Source: Nesterenkonia sp. E16_10 (lineage in GTDB: Bacteria > Actinomycetota > Actinomycetes > Actinomycetales > Micrococcaceae). From it: a stretch of 52,713 nt of DNA. The stretch spans positions 1 to 52,713 of the forward strand of contig NZ_JADPSA010000051.1 in NCBI RefSeq assembly GCF_017347085.1, read 5' to 3'. The notes beneath the pieces are model-generated. The model did no database searches. It was not told the DNA's origin and saw only the letters and a list, made by a program, of their open reading frames with translations. This document shows positions 41,835 through 48,833 of the stretch, piece by piece; the first letter of the stretch is position 1, and each line of letters begins with the position of its first letter. A program made the translations under genes and the position numbers.

Positions 41835-42535
41835 CAGATATACAGTCCCATCTCTTGGATCAGTGATTCTCTCTCGGTCAGCCGACGGCGGCTGCCCTTG
41901 GCACTTGTGGTGGTCAGCGCGGTGAGCAGGTGGATCACCGCAGCGATGCCGGTGGCGGAGTCCGTGACCGAGGCGGAGTCGGTGGGCACGATCACGAGCT
42001 CGGTGGCCGGCTCCACCAGCGGGGACTCGGTCGAATCGGTCACCGCAACCACTGTGCCCCCGCGCTGGGCGAAGGCTCGCACCAGTTCGGCGGTCTCCCG
42101 GCGGTAACGGCGCAGTGAGAACGCGACCAGGACATCGGTGCCGCGCACATCGGTGAGCACGTCGATGCTGCGAGTGCTCTGGCCGTCGATGAGGGAGACC
42201 TGGGAGAGCCCGTGGGAGAGGTCCAGGTCCAGCAGGTGTGCGAAGGCGGCCGACCTGCCGTGGCCCACGATGAAGCGGCGGCGCGCTCCGGCGATCAGCG
42301 CCGCGGCCCGGGCCACCGATTCCTCGGTCTCGAAGCTGGCGAAGACCCGCTCCAGGTTCTCGCGCTCCTTGCGGATCAGACGGGCCTGCAGGGTCTTGGC
42401 CGAGGCGCGCGGGGCCATGCTCGCTCCGAAGCGCGCGGCCGGATTGTCCGGCCCACGGTGGGTCTGCGGCGTTCTCTTCTCGGCTGTGTCCTGCGGCCCA
42501 TCGATCGGGGATGCCCCGCTCTCGATCCCGCTCAT
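41834..42535 (-). CDS. SIS-domain protein, MurR/RpiR-like but lacking the helix-turn-helix
   Basis: A 233-residue protein whose residues about 60-220 form a SIS sugar-phosphate-binding domain like that of MurR/RpiR regulators: ENLERVFASFETEESVARAAALIAGARRRFIVGHGRSAAFAHLLDLDLS, then TDVLVAFSLRRYRRETAELVRAFAQRGGTVVAVTDS. In MurR/RpiR proteins about 80 residues of helix-turn-helix precede this; here the first 50 residues are polar, Pro/Arg-rich and show no such domain. The ATG at 42535 overlaps the GNAT stop (ATGA); an internal ATG at 42418 is also possible. It could be a ligand sensor that works with another protein, or a degenerate regulator. Confidence 0.75.
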   Translation of the reverse strand: MSGIESGASPIDGPQDTAEKRTPQTHRGPDNPAARFGASMAPRASAKTLQARLIRKERENLERVFASFETEESVARAAALIAGARRRFIVGHGRSAAFAHLLDLDLSHGLSQVSLIDGQSTRSIDVLTDVRGTDVLVAFSLRRYRRETAELVRAFAQRGGTVVAVTDSTESPLVEPATELVIVPTDSASVTDSATGIAAVIHLLTALTTTSAKGSRRRLTERESLIQEMGLYI

Positions 42536-43365
42536 GCCGGCCGGGCGAAGCGGTAGACCGCCAGGTCCTCGTCCACGCGACGGCAGGAGACCGCCACGAA
42601 CCCGTCGGTGAAGATCTCCTGGAAGCGCGTGCGAAGCAGCTCGATGATCACGGGGTCGGTGGGCTGCTGGGCGGGAACGGCGAGGGCCGTGGACTCCGCG
42701 TCGGCGCGGATCTCCCCGGCAACGGTGAGCGGATGTGCCGCCAGCTCCGCCTCGAAGTCATCCTCAGGCGCGCTCCGCCGGTCCGGTGTCGACTGGTCGG
42801 GGTCGGCGCTCTTCTCGCCGAGTCGCCATTCCACGGTGATGCGGTCGGTGCCGGGCCCGGCGAGGGCGTCGCGGGTGAACCAGCGGCCCTGTGCGCCGAG
42901 CACGTCGAGGTTGAAGTGGGCGTTGCGGCTGATCATCGGATTGTAGGTCCAGCGCATCCGGCTCGATCCCTGCCGGTGGGCGACGGCGGCCTGGACGGTC
43001 TTCAGCGCCCTGCCGACCCCCTGGCCCTGCAGGTCCGCCGAGACCACGGCGGCCTGGGAGAAGTGGTAGACATGCGGATCCTCCGGGTCGGTCTCTACGG
43101 CTGTCCAGCCGAAGGCCATCCCACGCAGGTCGCCGGCGGCGTCGAGCGCCCCGATGACCGTGCCGCCGTAGGTCAGCAGGTTCTTCAGCAGGCGGGCGTT
43201 GATCCCCTGGTCCTCCCCGCTGTAGGCGAAGACCTCGCGGTAGAGCCGGCAGGCGGCTTCCAGCTCGGCGACCTCGGTGAGACCACGCACGGTGACTCCA
43301 CCGTCCAGGCTGATCGATTCCGGCATGGCGGGAGAAGCGGGTGCGGCTGCATCCTGATGTGTCAT
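42532..43365 (-). CDS. GNAT acyltransferase of the COG3375 type
   Basis: A 277-residue GNAT-fold acyltransferase. The acyl-CoA loop reads VVSADLQGQGVGRALKTVQ, followed by the family signature MRWTYNPMISRNAHFNLDVLGA characteristic of the COG3375 group. Beside an OSBS/NSAR-type enzyme and an M20 amidohydrolase it is a good candidate for the succinyl-CoA:amino acid N-succinyltransferase described with such enzymes in Geobacillus. Start ATG 43365 has AGAGGA eight bases before it. It heads the minus-strand unit and is divergent from the M20 gene across only 51 bases. The acyl donor is inferred from context. Confidence 0.8.
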   Translation of the reverse strand: MTHQDAAAPASPAMPESISLDGGVTVRGLTEVAELEAACRLYREVFAYSGEDQGINARLLKNLLTYGGTVIGALDAAGDLRGMAFGWTAVETDPEDPHVYHFSQAAVVSADLQGQGVGRALKTVQAAVAHRQGSSRMRWTYNPMISRNAHFNLDVLGAQGRWFTRDALAGPGTDRITVEWRLGEKSADPDQSTPDRRSAPEDDFEAELAAHPLTVAGEIRADAESTALAVPAQQPTDPVIIELLRTRFQEIFTDGFVAVSCRRVDEDLAVYRFARPA

Positions 43366-43395
43366 GCGGTCCTCTCGAGGCCTGGTCAATGTTCT

Positions 43396-43406
43396 TACGT
43401 TGCGTA
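43396..43406. promoter_or_regulatory. Palindrome TACGTTGCGTA in the divergent promoter
   Basis: TACG-TTG-CGTA lies in the 51-base gap between the GNAT and M20 genes and overlaps the M20 -10 box by two bases. It is a candidate operator for both directions. Confidence 0.4.
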
Positions 43407-43410
43407 TCAT
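43405..43410 (+). promoter_or_regulatory. Leaderless -10 box for the M20 gene
   Basis: TATCAT ends six bases before ATG 43417, with no ribosome binding site in the gap. Confidence 0.6.
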
Positions 43411-43416
43411 AGCCTC

Positions 43417-44583
43417 ATGGACAACTCTTCTGGCACTGCCCTGCTTGATCTCGCAAGGAATCGGTATGACCGGACCCTGGAACTTCTGGAACGGATGGTG
43501 CTGACCGAGTCGCCCACAGGGGACGCCGCGGGGGTCTCCGCCGTCGCGGATCAGGTGCGCGAGCTCTTCGCCGAGCACCACGCCGAGGTCTCCGTGCGGG
43601 AGGGGGAGTGGGGCACCCATTTGGTGATGGACATCCCCGGTGCGGGAGCGGCCCGAGATGCCGCCCCGGTGCTCTTCATCGGACATTCCGACACCGTGTG
43701 GCCCGAAGGGACGCTGACCGACATGCCCTTCCGCATCGAGGACGGCATCGCGTACGGTCCCGGGATCTTCGACATGAAGTCCGGGCTGCTGATCATGCAC
43801 CAGGGGCTCAGCCTCAGCACGGAGCTGGGATCGTCACGGCCACCGGTGCGCGTGATCGTGGTCGGTGACGAGGAGATCGGCTCCCCGAGTTCCAGGGAGC
43901 TGCTGCTGGCCAGCGCCGAGGGGGTCGGCGCCGTACTCGGCTTCGAATCTCCGCACCCCGGTGGGGCGCTGAAGGTGGGCCGGCTCGGCAGCACCCGGCT
44001 CCGGCTGCAGATCACCGGACGGGCCTCCCATGCGGCGCTGGATCCTGAGGGTGGAGTCAACGCCATCGAGGAGCTGGTCGATCAGATCCTCGCGCTGCGC
44101 GAGATCGTCGCATCCGCGCAGGAGGCCGCCCCGGAGGACGTGCTGTGCAATGTGGGGACCATCGCCGGTGGCGGGAAGACCAACGTGGTGCCCGCCGCGG
44201 CCTCGGTGGAGGTGGGACTGCGATTCCGAACCCCCGACGTGGAAAACCAGGTGCTGGCGGCGATCCGGGATCTGGCTCCGGTGCGTCCGGATGCCCGGCT
44301 GCAGGTGCAGACCTTGTCCCAGCGACCCGCCTGGCAGGCCGACGCGGCGGATGCGGAGCTGCTCGCCGCGGTGGAGGCCGCAGCTCAGGACGCCGGGCTG
44401 CCCTCCGTCGGCGGTCGTCCCGCGGCCGGCGCCGGAGACACCAACTTCCTCGGTTCAGATCTGCCGACCCTCGATGGCCTGGGCCCCGACGGTGCGGGAG
44501 CCCACGCGGATCATGAGCAGGTCCGGCTGGAATCGATCCCGGAACGGATCGCGCTGCTGGCGGCGCTGCTCGCTCGGCTCTGA
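43417..44583 (+). CDS. M20 family metallopeptidase / N-acyl-amino acid amidohydrolase
   Basis: A 388-residue two-zinc amidohydrolase of the M20 (ArgE/DapE/carboxypeptidase G2) family. Metal and catalytic motifs are FIGHSDTVWPEG, GPGIFDMKSGLLIM, VGDEEIGSPSSRELL (catalytic Glu), the dimer lid TGRASHAALDPEGGVNAIEEL and AGAGDTNFLG with the late His in AHADHEQV. It is divergent from the succinyltransferase-racemase unit and could remove the succinyl group from N-succinyl-L-amino acids, the last step of a D-to-L conversion. It converges with the TadE-like gene with a seven-base gap. Substrate is inferred from context only. Confidence 0.88.
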   Translation: MDNSSGTALLDLARNRYDRTLELLERMVLTESPTGDAAGVSAVADQVRELFAEHHAEVSVREGEWGTHLVMDIPGAGAARDAAPVLFIGHSDTVWPEGTLTDMPFRIEDGIAYGPGIFDMKSGLLIMHQGLSLSTELGSSRPPVRVIVVGDEEIGSPSSRELLLASAEGVGAVLGFESPHPGGALKVGRLGSTRLRLQITGRASHAALDPEGGVNAIEELVDQILALREIVASAQEAAPEDVLCNVGTIAGGGKTNVVPAAASVEVGLRFRTPDVENQVLAAIRDLAPVRPDARLQVQTLSQRPAWQADAADAELLAAVEAAAQDAGLPSVGGRPAAGAGDTNFLGSDLPTLDGLGPDGAGAHADHEQVRLESIPERIALLAALLARL

Positions 44584-44590
44584 TCCAGGC

Positions 44591-44995
44591 TCATCCGGGA
44601 GGACCGGCACGCGCCGCCCCGCGACCCACGAGTCCGGAGAGGTCCACACCGTCCATCAGCCGTTCGGGAAGGATCGGCACCGCGGTCCGGACCAGCACCT
44701 CGGTGCCGTCCCCGCCGGTGACGGTGCAGCTGGTGAGCTCCACCGCATTGCGCACGGCCACAGCCTCCGCCACGGTGCACGGACTTCCGCTGCTCAGCCC
44801 GCGCGCCGCGTCGGCCCCGGCCAGCGCCGCCAGGTCCGCCCCGCGGGCAGCCTGTGCCGAAGATGCCGCGACCATGCTCAGGACCTGCGTCGCGGCGAGC
44901 AGCAGGAGCAGCACCATGATCAGCCCCAGCGCCAGCACGGTGCCTGAACCCCGCTCGCCCGAGAACCGTCCTGCAGGTCTCATGGCAGGTCTCAT
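44591..44995 (-). CDS. Rv3654c family TadE-like protein
   Basis: A 134-residue protein with one N-terminal membrane helix after a short basic tail (GERGSGTVLALGLIMVLLLLLAATQVLSMV) and an extracytoplasmic domain with AARGADLAALAGADAARG, the hallmark of Rv3654c-type TadE-like proteins (helicase/secretion neighbourhood family). Two Cys (SPCTVAEAV and LTSCTV) may form a disulfide. ATG 44995 overlaps the tadE stop (ATGA). The first eight residues arise from a 12-base tandem duplication (MRPA-MRPA). It is the last gene of the inverted Tad part. Confidence 0.85.
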   Translation of the reverse strand: MRPAMRPAGRFSGERGSGTVLALGLIMVLLLLLAATQVLSMVAASSAQAARGADLAALAGADAARGLSSGSPCTVAEAVAVRNAVELTSCTVTGGDGTEVLVRTAVPILPERLMDGVDLSGLVGRGAARAGPPG

Positions 44996-45342
44996 GGCAG
45001 ATCCTCGACCCGAGCCGTGGCTCGCGCGTCCTGGGTCATCGCGACCTCGACCCAGCCGAGCACCCGGACCGGGCGGACCAGCGCGACGGTGACATAGCCC
45101 TGATCGTGGCTGAGCTGGAAGGACACCTCATCACCGGCGATCCGCCGGGCGGCTGCCTCCGCCGAGGCCGGGTCTTCCCCGCGGGCCAGCTCTCGAGCCG
45201 CGGCCCGGGCTCCGGTCTCCAGGGTGACCTGCGCGGCGCCCTGCAGCCCGAGCGAGACCACCAGCAGCAGCACCAGCATGACTCCGGGCAGCGCCACCGC
45301 GAACTCGGCGGTGATCGCCCCGCGCTCAGAAGGAGAGCGCAC
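44992..45342 (-). CDS. tadE: TadE family pseudopilin
   Basis: A 116-residue TadE protein, a minor pilin-like subunit of Flp pili. The N-terminal segment RGAITAEFAVALPGVMLVLLLVVSLGLQGAAQ has the Gly plus Glu(+5) arrangement of class III prepilin cleavage sites followed by the hydrophobic helix. The outer part has TLETGARAAARELARGED. GTG start lies 17 bases inside the preceding DUF4244 gene, so translation is coupled. No prepilin peptidase gene is in the window. Confidence 0.88.
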   Translation of the reverse strand: MRSPSERGAITAEFAVALPGVMLVLLLVVSLGLQGAAQVTLETGARAAARELARGEDPASAEAAARRIAGDEVSFQLSHDQGYVTVALVRPVRVLGWVEVAMTQDARATARVEDLP

Positions 45343-45595
45343 GTTCCACGACGCCGGTCAGCAGTCCCCGGGCGGTGCCTGAGCTCAGCACCGCGACCAG
45401 CAGCCCGGCGAACCCGACGGCGGCGAGCATCACGATGCCGTATTCGGCCGTGGCGAGACCGGCTTGCTCCTCATGCAGCTGCTGCGCCCTATGCCGAAAT
45501 CCTTGCGGGTCACTGTGCGCAGGCGGTGCTTCCAGGACAGCGGGCTGAGTGGCCGTGCGTTGCATGGCTGTGCGTTCCATGACCGGGTGTTCCAT
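45326..45595 (-). CDS. DUF4244 Flp-pilin-like protein
   Basis: An 89-residue protein. The C-terminal half EEQAGLATAEYGIVMLAAVGFAGLLVAVL has the Flp pilin form: Gly, then Leu-Ala-Thr-Ala-Glu with Glu at +5, then a hydrophobic helix. It is therefore the likely pilin subunit. ATG 45595 sits seven bases after GGAAGG. The first 20 residues come from three 15-base repeats, each starting with ATG (MEHPV, MERTA, MQRTA), so starts at 45580 or 45565 are alternatives. It is the first gene of the inverted Tad part; the frame is open upstream to 45739 without similarity. Confidence 0.85.
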   Translation of the reverse strand: MEHPVMERTAMQRTATQPAVLEAPPAHSDPQGFRHRAQQLHEEQAGLATAEYGIVMLAAVGFAGLLVAVLSSGTARGLLTGVVERALSF

Positions 45596-45649
45596 GACGG
45601 TGCCTTCCGTGATGGTCGTCCTGACCCGGGGCCGCCGAGTCTCAGCGCA

Positions 45650-45675
45650 CCGACTCTCAGGGAAGGGAGAGTCGG
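45650..45675. promoter_or_regulatory. Hairpin in the Tad leader region
   Basis: A perfect nine-pair stem, CCGACTCTC with GAGAGTCGG, around an eight-base loop, 55 bases upstream of the DUF4244 start. It may shape the 5' leader or be a regulator site. Confidence 0.4.
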
Positions 45676-45868
45676 GGAGGCGCGACTTGGGTCCCGGGGG
45701 CCTTGACGACGAGTGAGCCCTGCGGAGTGCAGGTACCACCAGTCTTCGCCGCGCGGCGCGTGATTCCGCGAAAGCAGGCCACCCTGTGGAGAGGCTCGAT
45801 CCAGGACCGGGTGGCCCTGGAGGCTGGGGCAGACCCGCGGGTCAGACCCGCGGAGTTCCCGCCCCTCC

Positions 45869-45939
45869 ATCGAGTGTGCATTTTGCGGGGGTTTTCTCGC
45901 GGATACCCCCTCCGAAAGCGCCCAAAACGCACAATCGAT
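45869..45939. repeat. Second palindromic intergenic element
   Basis: Arms ATCGAGTGTGCATTTTG (45869-45885) and CAAAACGCACAATCGAT (45923-45939) pair with two mismatches. Inside lie GGGGGT and ACCCCC blocks; outside lie CCCCTC and GAGGGG. Size and build resemble the element at 26995-27060. Confidence 0.75.
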
Positions 45940-45982
45940 GCAGAGAGGGGCTTTCACGCCACGCGATCACCTGCCGCCCGGA

Positions 45983-47005
45983 TCAGCTGCGCGGCAGGAG
46001 CCCCTCACGGCCGCCGGAGACCCAGCGCGGGTCGAAGCTGCGGTCTCCGGAGACCTGACCCGCCAGCCCGTTGAGCTCGGGGAGGGCCGCATCGGGAAGT
46101 TCGACGTCCACCCCACGCTGCAGCTGATCCCAGTGCGCGGCAGTCCGCGTCCCCGGGATTGGAGCGATCTCCACGCCCAGCGCGGCTGCCTGCTGATAGA
46201 GCCAGGCCAGGGCCAGCCCAGCGGTGGGCAGCTCGAGGCGTGCCGCGATGTCACGCACTCGTGTCACGAGTGCGGCATTGTGCGGCAGGTTCTGGGGCAT
46301 GAACCAGGGGAAGTTCTGCCGGATGTCATCCGCCGGAAGTGCCTCGGACTCGAAGGAGTCGGTTAGCATGCCTCGGCCCACGGGGGAGTAGGGCACGAAC
46401 CCGATTCCGAGCCGCGCGCAGGTCGGCAGCACATGGGTCTCCACGTCCCGGGCGAAGATGCTCCACTCGCTCTGCACCGCCGTGATCGGGTGCACGGCGT
46501 GGCCGCGGGCGATCTCCTCGCCTGTGGCCTCCGAGAGCCCGATGGTACGGACCTTGCCGGCGGTGACCAGCTCTCCCAGGGCTCCGACGCTCTCCTCGAT
46601 CGGCGTGTCAGGATCCACCCGGTGCAGGTAGTAGAGATCCAGGTGATCCGTGCCCAGCCGGCGCAGGCTCTGATCGATCTGTTCCTTGATATACCCCGCG
46701 TCGCCTCGGGCCCGGCGCCTGCCGACCCCGGCGCCCTGCTCGATGCCCACCTTGCTCGCCAGCACGAACTCTTCGCGCCGGTGCCTCAGGAAGGTCCCCA
46801 GAATGCGCTCGCTGGCACCGTCGCCGTAGATGTTCGCGGTGTCCAGGAATGTGACCTCGCGCTGTGCCACGTGCTCCAGCAGGGCGATCGAGTCCGCCTC
46901 GGTGATCGCCCCATAGGCCCCGGCCAGCGACATCGCGCCGTAGCCCAGTGCTGAGGTCTCGAGCTGATGTGGACCGGTGCCCAGGGTGAGGGAGCGCAGA
47001 GTCAT
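45983..47005 (-). CDS. Aldo/keto reductase
   Basis: A 340-residue NADP-dependent oxidoreductase of the aldo/keto reductase superfamily. The catalytic tetrad is visible as Asp and Tyr in FLDTANIYGDG, Lys in LASKVG and His in YYLHRVD. The C-terminal cofactor part has IGFVPYSPVGRGML and PIPGTRTAAHWDQL. AAAGGA precedes the ATG by eight bases. It follows the MetQNI operon on the same strand after a 125-base gap with short GCAGCAG repeats, so co-transcription is uncertain. Substrate unknown; such enzymes reduce diverse aldehydes and ketones. Confidence 0.9.
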   Translation of the reverse strand: MTLRSLTLGTGPHQLETSALGYGAMSLAGAYGAITEADSIALLEHVAQREVTFLDTANIYGDGASERILGTFLRHRREEFVLASKVGIEQGAGVGRRRARGDAGYIKEQIDQSLRRLGTDHLDLYYLHRVDPDTPIEESVGALGELVTAGKVRTIGLSEATGEEIARGHAVHPITAVQSEWSIFARDVETHVLPTCARLGIGFVPYSPVGRGMLTDSFESEALPADDIRQNFPWFMPQNLPHNAALVTRVRDIAARLELPTAGLALAWLYQQAAALGVEIAPIPGTRTAAHWDQLQRGVDVELPDAALPELNGLAGQVSGDRSFDPRWVSGGREGLLPRS

Positions 47006-47130
47006 GGGTGGATCCTTTCATGAGGATGGGGCAGCAGGCAGCAGGCAGCGGGCAGAGACCAGAGCAGAGCAGGGCAGAACACAGACGACGACCCCGACGG
47101 GCCGGCACGGCGGGTGCGTCGGTGATGAGG

Positions 47131-47808
47131 TCAGCGCCGCATCACCTTGCGCGCCGCCCAGTTGCCCACCAGCTGCAGCGACTGGACGAAGAGGATCACC
47201 ACGATCACCGCCAGCCAGGTCACCTCGGGGTTGAATCGGTTGTACCCCTCCACGATGGCGAAGTTGCCGATACCGCCGCCGCCGATGATCCCCGCCAGCG
47301 CCGACATGTCGGTGAGCGCGATGATCACGAAGGTATACCCCAGGATCAGCGGACCCAGCGCCTCCGGGAGGAGCACCGTGAGAATGATGCGCAGCCGGGA
47401 GGCACCCATGGCGCGGGCCGCCTCGATCACCCCGGGGTCGATCGAGACCAGGTTCTGCTCCACGATCCGGGCGATCGCGAAGGTGGAGGCCCAGATCATC
47501 ACGAAGATCACCGCATCGTTGCCGATCCCGGAGCCGATCACGAAGATGGTCACAGGCTGCAGGGCGGCGATCAGGATCACGAAGGGGATCGGCCGGATCA
47601 GGTTCACGATGAAGTTCATCGCCATACAGGCGGACTTGTTCGAGAGCAGCCCGCCCTCCCGGGTGGTGTAGAGCGTCAGCCCGATGGCCAGTCCGAGAAG
47701 TCCGCCGAGCAGGAAGGCCCAGGCGACCATGTAGATCGTGTCGAAGATCGCCTCGAGCAGCTCGGGTCCGTAGTAGCTCCAGTCCAGAGCTCGATATGTG
47801 TCGATCAC
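47131..47808 (-). CDS. metI: Methionine ABC importer permease
   Basis: A 225-residue permease with five to six helices. The EAA loop is EAARAMGASRLRIILTVLLPEALGPLILGY, and RPIPFVILIAALQPVT and GIIGGGGIGNFAIVEGYNRF are typical of MetI. It overlaps metN by four bases. With MetN and MetQ it imports methionine; the type, including the NIL domain of MetN, supports methionine rather than other amino acids. Confidence 0.93.
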   Translation of the reverse strand: MIDTYRALDWSYYGPELLEAIFDTIYMVAWAFLLGGLLGLAIGLTLYTTREGGLLSNKSACMAMNFIVNLIRPIPFVILIAALQPVTIFVIGSGIGNDAVIFVMIWASTFAIARIVEQNLVSIDPGVIEAARAMGASRLRIILTVLLPEALGPLILGYTFVIIALTDMSALAGIIGGGGIGNFAIVEGYNRFNPEVTWLAVIVVILFVQSLQLVGNWAARKVMRR

Positions 47809-48833
47809 TCGTGCACCTCCTGTACTTCTCCGGCGGAGTCCAGCGCCGCGACGAAGGCCTCCACCGAATGGGAATCACCGTCGAGGGCGAGCGTGAGCAG
47901 GCCGTAGGAGGCGTTCTTGGTGGTGTTCATGCCGCCGTGCACGATCTCGAAGGAGACCCCATGCGAGGCGGCCTCGCCCAGTACCGCGCTGACCGCCGCC
48001 GCGTTCTGCAGCGAGATCACGACCAGCCGTCCGCTGGCATGGCCACGAATCCGTTGCACATCTTCGGCCGTGGGGCGGTTCTTCAACGCCGCACCGACGA
48101 AGCTGGCGTCCTTGGTCTCGCGCGGGCTGGAGAAGACGTCGTAGACCAGCCCGGACTCCACGATCCGCCCCTGGTCCATCACTGCGACCCGGTCCGCGAT
48201 GGAGCGGATGACCTCCATCTCGTGGGTGATCGCCACGATGGTGATGCCGAGCTCCTCGTTGGCCCGGCGCAGCAGCCGCAAGACCTCTCCGGTGGTGTTG
48301 GGGTCCAGCGCGGAGGTGGACTCATCGGCCAGCAGGATGTCTGGCTTGGCGGCCAGCGCGCGGGCGATGCCGACGCGCTGCTTCTGCCCGCCGGAGAGCT
48401 GCTCGGGGTATTGGGCTGCCTTGGCGGTGAGTCCCACGAACTCCAGCAGCTCCTCCACCCGGGCCTCACGCTCGGCCTTCTTCCATCCCGCCACCTTCAG
48501 CGGGTAGGCGACATTGCCGGCAACATTGCGGGAGTGGAAGAGGTTGAACTGCTGGAAGACCATCCCGATCCGGGAGCGGACCTTGGTCAGCTGTCCTTCA
48601 CGCATCGCGGAGATCTCCTGGCCCAGCACATGCACGGAGCCTGCGGTGGGGCGTTCCAGTCCGTTGATCAGACGGATCAGGGTGGACTTTCCGGCACCCG
48701 AGAACCCGATGACGCCGTAGACCTCACCGCGGTCCACGCTCAGGCTCACGTCCTCGACCGCGGTGACGGTCTTGTCTCCCGTGCCGAAGGTGCGCGAGAC
48801 GTTGTTGAACTCGATGAGCGGGGCAGTGCTCAC
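47805..48833 (-). CDS. metN: Methionine ABC importer ATP-binding protein
   Basis: A 342-residue ATPase. Walker A is GFSGAGKST, the signature LSGGQKQR, Walker B ILLADESTSALD, and the switch His lies in AITHEMEV. After about residue 260 comes the NIL regulatory domain (GRLVVISLQNAAAVSAVLGEAASHGVSFEIVHGGMN), which binds methionine and shuts the transporter in other bacteria. The GTG start overlaps the metQ stop (GTGA). Confidence 0.95.
   Translation of the reverse strand: MSTAPLIEFNNVSRTFGTGDKTVTAVEDVSLSVDRGEVYGVIGFSGAGKSTLIRLINGLERPTAGSVHVLGQEISAMREGQLTKVRSRIGMVFQQFNLFHSRNVAGNVAYPLKVAGWKKAEREARVEELLEFVGLTAKAAQYPEQLSGGQKQRVGIARALAAKPDILLADESTSALDPNTTGEVLRLLRRANEELGITIVAITHEMEVIRSIADRVAVMDQGRIVESGLVYDVFSSPRETKDASFVGAALKNRPTAEDVQRIRGHASGRLVVISLQNAAAVSAVLGEAASHGVSFEIVHGGMNTTKNASYGLLTLALDGDSHSVEAFVAALDSAGEVQEVHE

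Larger units (their letters stand above)
45596..45982. other. 387-base intergenic region before the inverted Tad genes
   Basis: No gene is convincing here. It holds the tad-part promoter region, a hairpin at 45650-45675, a doubled AGACCCGCGG (about 45831-45853) and the palindromic element at 45869-45939. Open frames on both strands lack family similarity and start signals. Confidence 0.6.

Noticed and set aside
35605-44590. Genomic island of recent transfer
   Set aside because: The segment parts the Tad locus, but base composition and codon use look like the rest, and there is no integrase, tRNA or direct repeat at its ends.
45703-46074. Open frames in the gap between the Tad genes and the aldo/keto reductase
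   Set aside because: They have no start signals or similarity and overlap the palindromic element and the reductase end.
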